Part shown: positions 25,240 to 35,201 of the stretch, piece after piece
Layout of the letters: each line of letters opens with the position of its first letter
Position numbering within the stretch: the stretch's first letter is position 1
Origin: Planktotalea frisia
GTDB lineage: Bacteria; Pseudomonadota; Alphaproteobacteria; Rhodobacterales; Rhodobacteraceae
DNA length: 42,949 nucleotides
NCBI RefSeq assembly: GCF_001890925.1
Contig: NZ_MLCB01000129.1
Coordinates: 1 to 42,949, forward strand
Direction of reading: 5' to 3'
Made by a program: the position numbers and the translations under genes
The notes under the pieces: generated by a model
Database searches by the model: none
Seen by the model: the letters and a program-made list of their open reading frames with translations, nothing else
Told to the model about the DNA's origin: nothing

Positions 25240-28200
25240 ATGATCCATAAGCCCTACAACGTCGTTTTGTTGACGTTGGATCGCCACGCGGCGGGTCCTG
25301 CTGCGCGGGTTGCGCCTGCCTTGGCGATGGATTTCCCGGGTTTGCAGCTCAAGATTCATGCGGCAGCGGAGTGGGCGAAAGATCCGCAGACTTTGGCGGA
25401 TGCGAAAGCAGATGTTGCCAGCGCGGACATCGTCGTGACCTCGGTGATCTTCCTTGAAGAGCATATCCAAGCGATTCAGCCTGACTTGCTTGCACGTCGT
25501 GACGCCTGCGATGCGATGGTCGGTGTGATCGCGGATCAAGAGATTGTTCAGCTCACCAAAATGGGTGATCTCGACATGATGCGCCCTGCGACGGGCGCGA
25601 TTGCTTTGCTGAAAAAGCTCAAGCCATCGAAGAAGTCCGGCGGCTCTGGCGCGGGTCAGATGAAGATGCTGCGCCGCTTGCCCAAAATTTTGCGTCTGAT
25701 CCCTGGCAAAAGCCAGGATTTGCGCGCTTGGTTCTTAACCATGCAATACTGGCTTGGTGGCTCTGACGAGAACATCGAGAGCCTCGTGCGTTTTCTGATT
25801 TCGCGCTATGCATCGCGGACTGAATGGCGCGGTACGTTGGTCGATGCACCGATTGAATATCCAGAGACGGGTCTCTATCACCCTGATCTGCCTGATCATC
25901 ATATTACGACAGACGTCGCTGATTTACCGATCAAAGGCACTGGTCCAAACATCGGTCTGTTGATGTTGCGCAGCTACGTTCTTGCGGGCGATACGGCGCA
26001 TTATGATCATGTGATCCGCACGTTTGAAGCACGCGGCATGCGCGTTATTCCTGCGTTCGCGGGTGGTCTTGATGGACGGCCTGCGATTGACGCTTACTAT
26101 CTTGGCAAGATCGACGCGCTTGTGTCTTTGACGGGTTTCTCCCTTGTGGGTGGCCCTGCTTATAACGACAGCACTGGCGCGGTTGATGCGCTTAGCGCGC
26201 TTGATGTCCCCTATGTCGCCGCCCAGCCGTTAGAGTTCCAAACTCTTGCCCAGTGGGCAGGCGGCGAACAAGGGCTTAGCCCGATTGAAGCGACGATGCT
26301 CGTGGCTTTGCCAGAGATAGACGGCGCGACGAACCCGACTGTTTTCGCAGGCCGTCACGCGCCTGAAGGCTGCACTGGCTGCGCGCATAAATGTGCTGCG
26401 ATTGGCAATGTGAAGGCGATGGCACCCTGTGTTGAGCGGGTTGATGCGCTGGTTGAAAAGGCTGAACGCCTTGCCCTGCTGCGCCGTAAGAAGAACGCTG
26501 AAAAGACCGTCGGCATCGTGCTGTTTGGCTTCCCGCCGAACGCTGGCGCCGTTGGAACTGCCGCTTATTTGTCTGTGTTCGAGAGCCTGTTCAACACGCT
26601 GCATGAGATGAAAGCGCAAGGGTATGACCTTACGCCGCCAGATACAGTGGATGCGCTTCGTGAAACTGTCCTTAAGGGCAACGCGCAGGCGTATGGCCAA
26701 GACGCCAATGTTGCGGCGTGCATCAGTGCAGATCAGATTGTGCAACAAACCCCTTGGCTCTCCGAGATCGAAGCCACTTGGGGTGCAGCACCCGGTCGTA
26801 TCCAGTCCAACGGTCGCGAGGTTTTCGTGCTTGGCGCGCAGTTCGGCAATGTCTTTGTCGGCGTTCAGCCTACGTTCGGATACGAGGGCGATCCTATGCG
26901 CCTGTTGTTCGAACGCGGCTTTGCTCCGACCCATGCGTTCAGCGCGTTTTATCAATACCTCAAGCATGATCTGAAAGCCGATGTTGTTCTGCACTTTGGT
27001 ATGCATGGCGCGCTTGAGTTTATGCCCGGTAAGCAAAACGGGTGTGGCGGCAATGATTGGCCTGATCGTTTGATGGGCAATATGCCGAATGTTTACTTGT
27101 ACGCGGCCAATAACCCGTCCGAGGCAACACTTGCCAAACGCCGCACGAACGCTGTGACGATCACGCATCTTACGCCACCTTTGCAGGCGTCTGGTCTCTA
27201 TCGTGGCTTGGCAGATCTCAAGGACAGCCTGACGAAATGGCGCAGTATGAACCCTGCGGATGAAGGTGTTGAGACGCTCGAGCGGCTGATCCGTGCGCAA
27301 GCAGAGACAGTGCATTTGGAATGTGATGATCTCGGTACGCTCTGGCTGAAACTGCTGGAGACGGAAGAGGCGCTGATCCCTGATGGTTTGCACATCGTTG
27401 GGCGGGAACTGTCTGAGGAGTCGGTGCAAAACACGCTGGATCAGATGAGCTTTGACACGACTGCTTCTCGCGAAACAGCGCGCGGTCATCTGTCCAAATC
27501 CGTCGAGCTCGACGCGCTCATGCGTGCGATGAACGGTGAATTCATCAAGCCTGTTGCAGGTGGCGACGTGATCCGTGCACCTGATATTCTGCCCACAGGC
27601 CGCAATATTCACGCGTTTGATCCGTTCCGCATGCCCACCGCTTACGCGATGGAAGATGGCGCATTGCAAGCGGCTGAATTGCTCAGAACGCATGAGGTTT
27701 TGCCAAAGACTGTCGCGCTGGTGCTTTGGGGGTCCGACAACATTAAATCCAATGGCGGACCAATCGCGCAGGCGCTCGCGCTGATGGGTGCAACGCCGCG
27801 CTTTGACACGCACGGTCGCTTATGTGGCGCTGATCTCGTGCCGCTCGAAACCCTTGGTCGTGCGCGCATTGATGTGGTGATGACGCTTTCGGGTATCTTC
27901 CGCGATTTGCTGCCTTTGCAGACCAAACTTCTTGCCGATGCGGCGCTGAAATGTGCGCAAGCAGATGAGCCATTAGACATGAACCCGATCCGCGCACATG
28001 CGCTCAAGTTCATGCAAAGCAACGGCTGCGATATGCAGACGGCTGCGCTTCGCGTGTTCTCGAATGCTGAGGGCGCGTATGGGTCCAACGTCAATCAGCT
28101 CGTTGATAGTTCTGCGTTTGAGGATGACGGCGATCTGGCCGATGCCTACCAGTCGCGCAAAAGCTTTGCATATGGTGTTGATGGTGAAGCATCCAAGCAA

Positions 28201-28773
28201 GCGGATCTTTTGCAAGACACGCTGTCCAACGTTGAACTCGCCTATCAAAACCTTGAATCGGTTGAGCTGGGTGTGACGTCGGTGGATCACTATTTCGACA
28301 CGCTCGGTGGTATTGCCGCTGCGGTAAAGCGCGCCAAGAACGGTGTTGAGACGCCCGTTTATATCGGTGATCAAACACGCGGCGGCGCAAAGGTGCGCAG
28401 CTTGCAAGAGCAGGTTTCGCTGGAAACACGCGCGCGCAGTTTGAACCCGAAATTCTACGAACCTCTCTTGAAGCACGGCCATGAAGGTGTGCGCCAGATC
28501 GAAGCACACATCACGAATACCGTGGGTTGGTCTGCGACAACGGGCAAAGTGGACCCTTGGATCTACCAAGAACTCTCCGAGACCTTTGTGCTTGATGATG
28601 TGATGCGCAAACGTCTTGCCGACCTTAACCCTCAAGCGTCGATGCGCATGGCGAACCGCCTGCTCGAAGCATCGGACCGCGCTTATTGGACACCAGACTC
28701 CGACACGTTGGAGGCGCTGCAAAACGCCGCCGACGCCATTGAAGACAGATTAGAGGGCATTGCAGCCGAATGA
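25240..28773 (+). CDS. bchH: Magnesium chelatase subunit BchH
   Basis: BchH is the large porphyrin-binding subunit of magnesium chelatase, which works with BchI and BchD (not in this window) to insert Mg2+ into protoporphyrin IX. The start MIHKPYNVVLLTLDRHAAG at 25240 gives 1177 residues; the frame is open 56 codons further upstream inside bchB, which is not used. A cysteine group, Cys378, Cys381, Cys385 and Cys397 (CTGCAHKC...C), lies where an Fe-S motif has been described in Rhodobacter BchH. The conserved HFGMHGALEFMPGKQ segment of the cobN/Mg-chelatase family is present. It follows bchB with a one-base gap. Confidence 0.96.
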   Translation: MIHKPYNVVLLTLDRHAAGPAARVAPALAMDFPGLQLKIHAAAEWAKDPQTLADAKADVASADIVVTSVIFLEEHIQAIQPDLLARRDACDAMVGVIADQEIVQLTKMGDLDMMRPATGAIALLKKLKPSKKSGGSGAGQMKMLRRLPKILRLIPGKSQDLRAWFLTMQYWLGGSDENIESLVRFLISRYASRTEWRGTLVDAPIEYPETGLYHPDLPDHHITTDVADLPIKGTGPNIGLLMLRSYVLAGDTAHYDHVIRTFEARGMRVIPAFAGGLDGRPAIDAYYLGKIDALVSLTGFSLVGGPAYNDSTGAVDALSALDVPYVAAQPLEFQTLAQWAGGEQGLSPIEATMLVALPEIDGATNPTVFAGRHAPEGCTGCAHKCAAIGNVKAMAPCVERVDALVEKAERLALLRRKKNAEKTVGIVLFGFPPNAGAVGTAAYLSVFESLFNTLHEMKAQGYDLTPPDTVDALRETVLKGNAQAYGQDANVAACISADQIVQQTPWLSEIEATWGAAPGRIQSNGREVFVLGAQFGNVFVGVQPTFGYEGDPMRLLFERGFAPTHAFSAFYQYLKHDLKADVVLHFGMHGALEFMPGKQNGCGGNDWPDRLMGNMPNVYLYAANNPSEATLAKRRTNAVTITHLTPPLQASGLYRGLADLKDSLTKWRSMNPADEGVETLERLIRAQAETVHLECDDLGTLWLKLLETEEALIPDGLHIVGRELSEESVQNTLDQMSFDTTASRETARGHLSKSVELDALMRAMNGEFIKPVAGGDVIRAPDILPTGRNIHAFDPFRMPTAYAMEDGALQAAELLRTHEVLPKTVALVLWGSDNIKSNGGPIAQALALMGATPRFDTHGRLCGADLVPLETLGRARIDVVMTLSGIFRDLLPLQTKLLADAALKCAQADEPLDMNPIRAHALKFMQSNGCDMQTAALRVFSNAEGAYGSNVNQLVDSSAFEDDGDLADAYQSRKSFAYGVDGEASKQADLLQDTLSNVELAYQNLESVELGVTSVDHYFDTLGGIAAAVKRAKNGVETPVYIGDQTRGGAKVRSLQEQVSLETRARSLNPKFYEPLLKHGHEGVRQIEAHITNTVGWSATTGKVDPWIYQELSETFVLDDVMRKRLADLNPQASMRMANRLLEASDRAYWTPDSDTLEALQNAADAIEDRLEGIAAE

Positions 28774-28786
28774 CCTACATTTTTAG

Positions 28787-29698
<912 letters not shown>

Positions 29699-30364
29699 AT
29701 GAACTATGAGGCCACACGCACACGGGTCGAGACCTATTTCGACAAGACCGCGACCAAGACATGGGAGCAGCTGACATCAGATGCGCCTGTGTCGGGTATT
29801 CGCGCGACTGTGCGTGCGGGACGTGACCGGATGCGCGATTTGCTGATCGCGCAGCTGCCCGCTGACTTGCGCGGTGCGCGCGTTCTTGATGCAGGGTGTG
29901 GTACTGGTGCTTTGGCGTTTGAACTTGCCAAGCGTGGGGCGGATGTTGTCGGCGTTGATATTTCACCACAACTCATCGACATCGCGAACAAGCGTCGTCC
30001 TGATCGCGTTGCTGGATCTCTGGCGTTTTCCGCAGGTGACATGCTGGATAAGCGTCTGGGTCACTTTGATCATATCGTCGCGATGGACAGCCTGATTTAC
30101 TATACTGCGGACGATATTGGCAAAATCCTCGATGGTATTGCGCCGCGCTTGGGCGGCAATATGGCATTCACCGTGGCCCCACGTACACCGCTTTTGATGA
30201 TGATGTGGCGTGCTGGCAAACTGTTCCCGCGGTCTGATCGCTCGCCGACGATGATCCCGCATCAATCTTACAAAATCGCGGCTGCCACGCGCGGCAAAAT
30301 TCGCGAGATCGAGCGTGTTTCTTCAGGCTTTTATATCAGCCAAGCGCTGGAGTTTCGCGCATGA
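29699..30364 (+). CDS. bchM: Magnesium-protoporphyrin IX O-methyltransferase BchM
   Basis: BchM methylates the C13 propionate of Mg-protoporphyrin IX with S-adenosylmethionine, providing the substrate for AcsF. The 221-residue protein has the SAM-binding motif RVLDAGCGTGALAFELA (61-77) followed by VVGVDIS, and DSLIYYT further on. It begins on the base after the bchL stop codon and overlaps lhaA by 4 bases (ATGA). Confidence 0.95.
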   Translation: MNYEATRTRVETYFDKTATKTWEQLTSDAPVSGIRATVRAGRDRMRDLLIAQLPADLRGARVLDAGCGTGALAFELAKRGADVVGVDISPQLIDIANKRRPDRVAGSLAFSAGDMLDKRLGHFDHIVAMDSLIYYTADDIGKILDGIAPRLGGNMAFTVAPRTPLLMMMWRAGKLFPRSDRSPTMIPHQSYKIAAATRGKIREIERVSSGFYISQALEFRA

Positions 30365-31791
30365 TCGTCAGCAAAAACATCGTCAAGAACATGACGCTGA
30401 AGATGTTGCCATTCGCGGATGCCGCGAGTGAGGGCTTGCCCCTTTCCCAACTGCTGCGCTTGTCGCTTTTCCAGATTTCTGTCGGCATGGCGGCTGTTAT
30501 GCTGCTTGGGACGTTAAACCGCGTGATGATCGTGGAACTGTCTGTTCCTGCGATGATTGTTGCTTTGATGATTGCGATCCCTGTTTTGATTGCGCCGTTC
30601 CGTGCATTGCTGGGTTTCAAGTCTGACAACTACCGCTCTGCGATTGGTTGGAAGCGTGTTCCCTACCTTTGGTTTGGCACGATTTGGCAGTTCGGTGGTC
30701 TTGCGATTATGCCGATGGCTTTGCTGGTGCTTGCGGGCGATACCGCTTTGGATGCTGGCATGTTTGGTCAGGTCGCGGCGGCGCTTGCGTTTTTGCTCAC
30801 AGGACTTGGCATGCATATGACGCAAACCGCAGGTCTTGCTTTGGCGGCGGATCGCGCGAGTGAAGAAACGCGCGCTAAGGTCGTTTCACTCCTTTACGTG
30901 ATGTATCTGCTCGGCATGGGCTTTTCGGCGCTGATCATTGGCACGCTGTTGCGCGACTATTCGGCGCTTCTATTAGTGCAAGTCGTTCAAGGTGCCGCTG
31001 TCATGACGCTGGTGTTGAATGTGATCGCGCTTTGGAAGCAAGAGAAACTCTCGCCCATGAGTAACGCAGAGCGCAGCGCGCCAAAACCTGCGTTTCGTGC
31101 GGCTTGGTCCGACTTCACCAAAGATAATAATGTGGTGCGCCTGATTGTGACGATCTTTCTGGGCACCATGGCATTCAATATGCAGGATGTTTTACTTGAG
31201 CCATATGGCGGCGAAATTCTGGGCCTTTCCGTTTCGTCCACCACGCTGCTTACCGCGATGTGGGCAGGCGGCGCTTTGCTTGGTTTTGGTCTGGCTGCGC
31301 GCTGGCTCTCGCATGGGATTGACCCGTTTCGCATGGGGGGTCGCGGTTTGATTATCGGGATTATAGCGTTTAGCGCTGTGCTTCTTTCGGCGCCTCTGTC
31401 CTCTCCTGTACTGTTTTTCATTGGTGCGGCTCTGATCGGGCTTGGCGGCGGACTTTTCGCGGTCTCCACTCTTACGGCTGCGATGACTGTCGAGGTCAAA
31501 GGTGCCGCTGGTCGCGGACTTGCTCTTGGCGTCTGGGGCGCGGCGCAAGCAACCGGCGCAGGTCTTTCGATCTTCATCGGTGGCGCGATCCGCGATCTGG
31601 TGAACACCGCTGGTCAAAGCGGTGCTCTGGGCAGCGCGCTCACGTCTCCATCCGTTGGATATTCCGTCGTTTATCAGCTCGAAATCGGGCTGCTTTTCAT
31701 CACTCTCATTGCTCTTGGTCCACTCGTTCGGGCCAAGAGACTTCACGCATCAGAAACACGCAGCTTGGAGCTGTCTGATTTTCCCACATGA
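30361..31791 (+). CDS. lhaA: Light-harvesting complex 1 assembly protein LhaA (BCH2/PucC family)
   Basis: LhaA is an inner-membrane protein of the major facilitator fold that assists assembly of the LH1 antenna, probably by handling bacteriochlorophyll. The 476-residue protein has about twelve hydrophobic segments and the family signature TLNRVMIVELSVPA near residue 50. The same signature occurs as TLNRLMVVEFSLPA in the paralogue encoded at 39833. Its position between bchM and puhA is conserved in purple bacteria. The ATG overlaps the bchM stop codon; ATG codons 10 and 14 positions later are possible alternative starts. Confidence 0.93.
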   Translation: MIVSKNIVKNMTLKMLPFADAASEGLPLSQLLRLSLFQISVGMAAVMLLGTLNRVMIVELSVPAMIVALMIAIPVLIAPFRALLGFKSDNYRSAIGWKRVPYLWFGTIWQFGGLAIMPMALLVLAGDTALDAGMFGQVAAALAFLLTGLGMHMTQTAGLALAADRASEETRAKVVSLLYVMYLLGMGFSALIIGTLLRDYSALLLVQVVQGAAVMTLVLNVIALWKQEKLSPMSNAERSAPKPAFRAAWSDFTKDNNVVRLIVTIFLGTMAFNMQDVLLEPYGGEILGLSVSSTTLLTAMWAGGALLGFGLAARWLSHGIDPFRMGGRGLIIGIIAFSAVLLSAPLSSPVLFFIGAALIGLGGGLFAVSTLTAAMTVEVKGAAGRGLALGVWGAAQATGAGLSIFIGGAIRDLVNTAGQSGALGSALTSPSVGYSVVYQLEIGLLFITLIALGPLVRAKRLHASETRSLELSDFPT

Positions 31792-31808
31792 CCGCATAGG
31801 AGGCGACT

Positions 31809-32582
31809 ATGGTTGGCACTGAATTTTTTGGAAACTTTGATCTCGCGAGCGCCGCGATTTGGATGTTTTGGATCTTTTTCGCTCTGTTGGTGTTCTACCT
31901 TCAGACTGAGAACATGCGCGAAGGGTATCCTTTGCAAGACGAAGAGGGCAACGCTGCCCCAAACCAAGGTCCGTTTCCGGTTCCTAAGGACAAGACGTTC
32001 ATTCTGCCCGATGGTCGCGGTGAATTGACGGTTCCATCCGGTCAGCGCGGCGATCGTGACAACCTCGCGTTAGAGCAATCTTCGGTTGCTGCTGGGTCAC
32101 CTTACATTCCAACAGGTAACCCGATGACCGACGGCGTTGGCCCTGCATCTTGGGCGCCGCGTCATGATCACCCAGAGCTTGATGCGCATGGTCACGTGAA
32201 GATCAAGCCGCTCTCAAAGCTTCCTGATTTTGCGTTCTCCGCAGGTCGCGACCCGCGTGGTTTGATCGTGATGGCTGGTGACGGTGAAGTCATCGGACGC
32301 TGCATTGATATGTGGGTTGATGTGCCTGAGCAGTTGGTACGTTTCTTGACGATTGATCTGAACCCTGAGGGTTCCGGTGAAACGCGTCTTTTGCCGATCA
32401 ACTTCTGCCGCATCAAAGGGGACCACGTCAAAGTGCGTGCACTTTATGGTGCCCATTTCGCAGATATACCTGGCATCAAAAGCGATGAGCAAGTCACGCT
32501 TTTGGAAGAGGAAAAAATCATGGCCTATTACGGTGGCGGTACGCTTTATGCTGACCCAAGCCGCTCTGAGCCACTACTTTAA
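31809..32582 (+). CDS. puhA: Photosynthetic reaction centre H subunit
   Basis: The H subunit caps the reaction-centre L/M core on the cytoplasmic side and helps proton delivery to QB. The 257-residue protein has a short N-terminus, one membrane helix (about 12-30, ASAAIWMFWIFFALLVFYL), the typical YPLQDE after it, and a cytoplasmic PRC-barrel-type domain. A strong AGGAGG precedes the ATG. An RNA-hairpin-forming sequence follows in the gap before puhB. Confidence 0.97.
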   Translation: MVGTEFFGNFDLASAAIWMFWIFFALLVFYLQTENMREGYPLQDEEGNAAPNQGPFPVPKDKTFILPDGRGELTVPSGQRGDRDNLALEQSSVAAGSPYIPTGNPMTDGVGPASWAPRHDHPELDAHGHVKIKPLSKLPDFAFSAGRDPRGLIVMAGDGEVIGRCIDMWVDVPEQLVRFLTIDLNPEGSGETRLLPINFCRIKGDHVKVRALYGAHFADIPGIKSDEQVTLLEEEKIMAYYGGGTLYADPSRSEPLL

Positions 32583-32590
32583 AAACGATT

Positions 32591-32617
32591 TGCCGGGCTT
32601 TTCGCCAGAGTCCGGCA
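32591..32617 (+). other. Possible mRNA hairpin between puhA and puhB
   Basis: TGCCGG (32591-32596) and CCGGCA (32612-32617) can form a six-base stem enclosing 15 bases, with a smaller GGC/GCC pairing inside. No T-tract follows, so it is not a standard terminator. Hairpins at such places can protect upstream mRNA; this role is inferred only from position. Confidence 0.35.
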
Positions 32618-32639
32618 GCTACTTTCGAGGGACAGACAA

Positions 32640-33284
32640 ATGCACCAAGATGACTTTAATTTCGAACCGGTTCGGGGCCTTCCCGAAGACTTGCCAAAGG
32701 ATGAACAGATCCTCTGGCAAGGAAGCCCCAATGCTCTGCGTCTTGCAAAAGACGCATGGGCGCTCAACTGGGTGATTGGCTATTTCGTCTTTTTGACGAT
32801 CTGGCGTGTGGGCGTATCCTCTGCGGATGTGCCTTTCACCACAGCCCTTTTGCACGGCGTACCTTTCGTGCTTGCAGGCATTGTTGTGACGCTTTTGATC
32901 TATGTGATTGCCATGGTTCAAGCGCGCAGCACTGTTTACACACTGACTAACAAGCGCGTTTGCATGCGCATCGGCGCAGCTTTGACGATGACGTTGAACC
33001 TGCCTTATGTATGCATCGGAAATGCGCAAGTCGCCGCGCGGTCAAATGGTATGGGCACCATCACGCTCGAGCTGATTGGCGATACGCGTCTGTCCTACCT
33101 CATGACTTGGCCGCATGTGCGTCCTTGGCATATGCGCCGCACGCAACCTGCGTTGCGCGCTATTCCCGAGGTTGCCAAAGTTGCCACCATTTTCGCAGAA
33201 GCCGCTGAAACGCGCGTTTCCCAACCACAAGTCACACGCACCAAGAGCTTTGATCTTGGCGCGGATGGCATTGCAGCGGAGTAA
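32640..33284 (+). CDS. puhB: Photosynthetic complex assembly protein PuhB
   Basis: PuhB is a membrane protein needed for efficient reaction-centre and LH1 assembly in Rhodobacter. The 214-residue protein has the typical beginning EPVRGLPEDLPKDEQILWQG, then hydrophobic segments near 42-60 and 75-98, and a PH-like (bPH2-type) part with TNKRVCMRIG. It lies 57 bases after puhA and 5 bases before puhC. Confidence 0.93.
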   Translation: MHQDDFNFEPVRGLPEDLPKDEQILWQGSPNALRLAKDAWALNWVIGYFVFLTIWRVGVSSADVPFTTALLHGVPFVLAGIVVTLLIYVIAMVQARSTVYTLTNKRVCMRIGAALTMTLNLPYVCIGNAQVAARSNGMGTITLELIGDTRLSYLMTWPHVRPWHMRRTQPALRAIPEVAKVATIFAEAAETRVSQPQVTRTKSFDLGADGIAAE

Positions 33285-33289
33285 GTCAC

Positions 33290-33757
33290 ATGGCCTCTTT
33301 CAATGCACTTTCCAATCAAATGAAACACCGCGACCGCGAAATGGTTCCAAAGTTTCTTGTTGTCGCAATGTTCGCCCTCATGGGCGCAAGCCTTTTGATG
33401 GTCGCCACTGCACGCTTTACAGGTCGCGAGGCGACGTCGGTTGTTGCACATAGCGACATCCAAAAAGAGCTCAGCGTCACACTAAAAGGCTCGCGTAGTG
33501 AAGGGGTTGGCGTTTATGATGTCTCAGGGACTCAGCTTGCGCATTCCACTGATCACAAGAAGGGTTTTATCGATGTGATCTGGGTCGCGGTAACGCGCGA
33601 GCGTTTGGTGCAAGATGTACCGTCCGATGCACCTGTGCGCGTTGTACTGCGCGAAAACGGAAATGTCGGGATACTAGATGATACCACCGGTTGGAAGATC
33701 GAACTGATCGGATACGGAAAAGACAATGTCGCAGCTTTCGCCAAGCTGCTTGATTGA
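33290..33757 (+). CDS. puhC: Photosynthetic complex assembly protein PuhC
   Basis: PuhC supports LH1 and reaction-centre organisation. The 155-residue protein has one membrane segment (about 22-42, FLVVAMFALMGASLLMVA) and a periplasmic domain with the conserved VRVVLRENGNVGILDDTTG. Position, length and topology match PuhC of other Rhodobacterales. A gap of 26 bases leads to the next small gene. Confidence 0.9.
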   Translation: MASFNALSNQMKHRDREMVPKFLVVAMFALMGASLLMVATARFTGREATSVVAHSDIQKELSVTLKGSRSEGVGVYDVSGTQLAHSTDHKKGFIDVIWVAVTRERLVQDVPSDAPVRVVLRENGNVGILDDTTGWKIELIGYGKDNVAAFAKLLD

Positions 33758-33783
33758 ACGCATTAGCCAAAGGGACGTAAACC

Positions 33784-34080
33784 ATGGGACTTTTTACAAG
33801 ATCGAAGGAAACCGCGCCTTGCACGGTGACCATCTCGCACCGCTTTGAAGAGCTTTCTGCGCATGTGAAATTCAATAACGGGGCTGTCGTGAACCCTGGT
33901 GATAGCGTGCAAGTTGAAGGGCCTGAAATCATGGCCGCTTACGGTGAATTGGTGGAAGAAGATCGCATCGCGACGATCACACGCGCCTCTAAGCTGGAGC
34001 AACTCTGGACCCGCGCCACAGGTGATTTCGAGTTCATGGAACTGTGCGAATTTTCCTTTTCTGAAGAGGTGCTGTCATGA
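33784..34080 (+). CDS. Small conserved photosynthesis-cluster protein (PuhD-like)
   Basis: A 98-residue soluble protein with no recognised domain. It contains HFNNGAVVNPGD-like features (FNNGAVVNPGDSVQVEG), which suggest a small beta-rich fold, and an acidic C-terminus. A small ORF of this size sits between puhC and acsF in many Rhodobacterales photosynthesis clusters and is sometimes called PuhD. It overlaps acsF by 4 bases (ATGA), so it is translated with the cyclase. A role in cyclase function or complex assembly is plausible but not shown. Confidence 0.75.
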   Translation: MGLFTRSKETAPCTVTISHRFEELSAHVKFNNGAVVNPGDSVQVEGPEIMAAYGELVEEDRIATITRASKLEQLWTRATGDFEFMELCEFSFSEEVLS

Positions 34081-35201
34081 ACGCTCCTGTCCATTCCGCT
34101 TTTGCCAACACGGCTGAAGAAGCGATTGCCGCGCAAGACGCACTTGATGGTCCCATGACGTCAGAGATGGCGACGGAAGTTGCGATGCAAAATACGCTTT
34201 TGACGCCGCGCTTTTACACCACTGATTTCGAAGAGATGGACGCGATTGACGTCACCCCTGTTCGTGCAGAGTGGGACGTTTTGATCGATCAGATGAAGTC
34301 CGATCCGAACAAAGGCCACTTCAAAAAGACCGATGAGTGGGAAGCAGATTGGGACGGTATGGAGCCTGCGTTGAAAGCAGAGTTCATCGATTTTCTGATC
34401 TCGTCGTGTACCGCTGAATTTTCTGGCTGCGTGCTTTATAAAGAGATGAAGCGCCGTGGTTCTAACGAGGACATCACCACGCTGTTCCAACTGATGGCGC
34501 GCGACGAAGCACGCCACGCGGGTTTCATCAACGATGCTCTGCGTGAAGCTGGTATTCGTGTGAACCTCGGGTTCCTGACCCAACAGAAGAAGTACACCTA
34601 CTTCCGCCCAAAGTTTATCTATTACGCGACATATCTCTCTGAAAAGATTGGCTATGCGCGCTATATCACGATCTATCGTCACCTTGAGAAGCATCCAGAG
34701 CTGATGTTCCACCCTATCTTCAAGTGGTTCCGCGAATGGTGCAACGATGAGTTTTCGCATGGTGAAGCTTTTGCGCTTTTGCTCAAGACGGATCCAAAGT
34801 TGACGACCACACCAATGAATAAATTCTGGATCAAGTTCTTCCTCACGGCGGTGTATTCCACCATGTGGGTGCGCGATCACCAGCGTCCTTTGTTTCACGA
34901 AGCACTTGGCGTGGATGTGACGTGGTACGGCCAAGAAGTGTTCCGCAAAACGTCCGAGATCACCAAGCAGGTGTTCCCGATGACGTTGAACATTGATCAC
35001 CCGCGCTGGCGTCCGAACTTGGACCGCATGGAAGCGGCGTCTCGCCAAGTTGCTGCTGCCAAAGCACGCGGTGGTGTTCTTGGGTTTGCAAGCCGGATTG
35101 CGGGCATGACCAAAGCGGCCGTTGCGTTCGTTTCGGTCTTCACGATCCCCGCAATCAAGAACGAAGTTCCTGACAGCCCACGTCTGGAGCCCGCGTATTA
35201 A
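34077..35201 (+). CDS. acsF: Aerobic Mg-protoporphyrin IX monomethyl ester oxidative cyclase AcsF
   Basis: AcsF is the O2-dependent di-iron enzyme that closes the isocyclic ring, giving protochlorophyllide-type product. The 374-residue protein has the di-iron ligands Glu114 (TAEFSG), E144-x2-H147 (RDEARHAGF) and E225-x2-H228 (NDEFSHGEAF). The O2-independent BchE is not found in the window, in line with an aerobic phototroph. It overlaps the PuhD-like gene by 4 bases and puhE by one base. Confidence 0.96.
   Translation: MNAPVHSAFANTAEEAIAAQDALDGPMTSEMATEVAMQNTLLTPRFYTTDFEEMDAIDVTPVRAEWDVLIDQMKSDPNKGHFKKTDEWEADWDGMEPALKAEFIDFLISSCTAEFSGCVLYKEMKRRGSNEDITTLFQLMARDEARHAGFINDALREAGIRVNLGFLTQQKKYTYFRPKFIYYATYLSEKIGYARYITIYRHLEKHPELMFHPIFKWFREWCNDEFSHGEAFALLLKTDPKLTTTPMNKFWIKFFLTAVYSTMWVRDHQRPLFHEALGVDVTWYGQEVFRKTSEITKQVFPMTLNIDHPRWRPNLDRMEAASRQVAAAKARGGVLGFASRIAGMTKAAVAFVSVFTIPAIKNEVPDSPRLEPAY

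Noticed and set aside
26230-27813. Minus-strand ORF of 527 codons
   Set aside because: It is a reverse-strand shadow of bchH, whose protein is clearly recognisable. The shadow has a Cys-, His- and Arg-rich composition typical of antisense frames.
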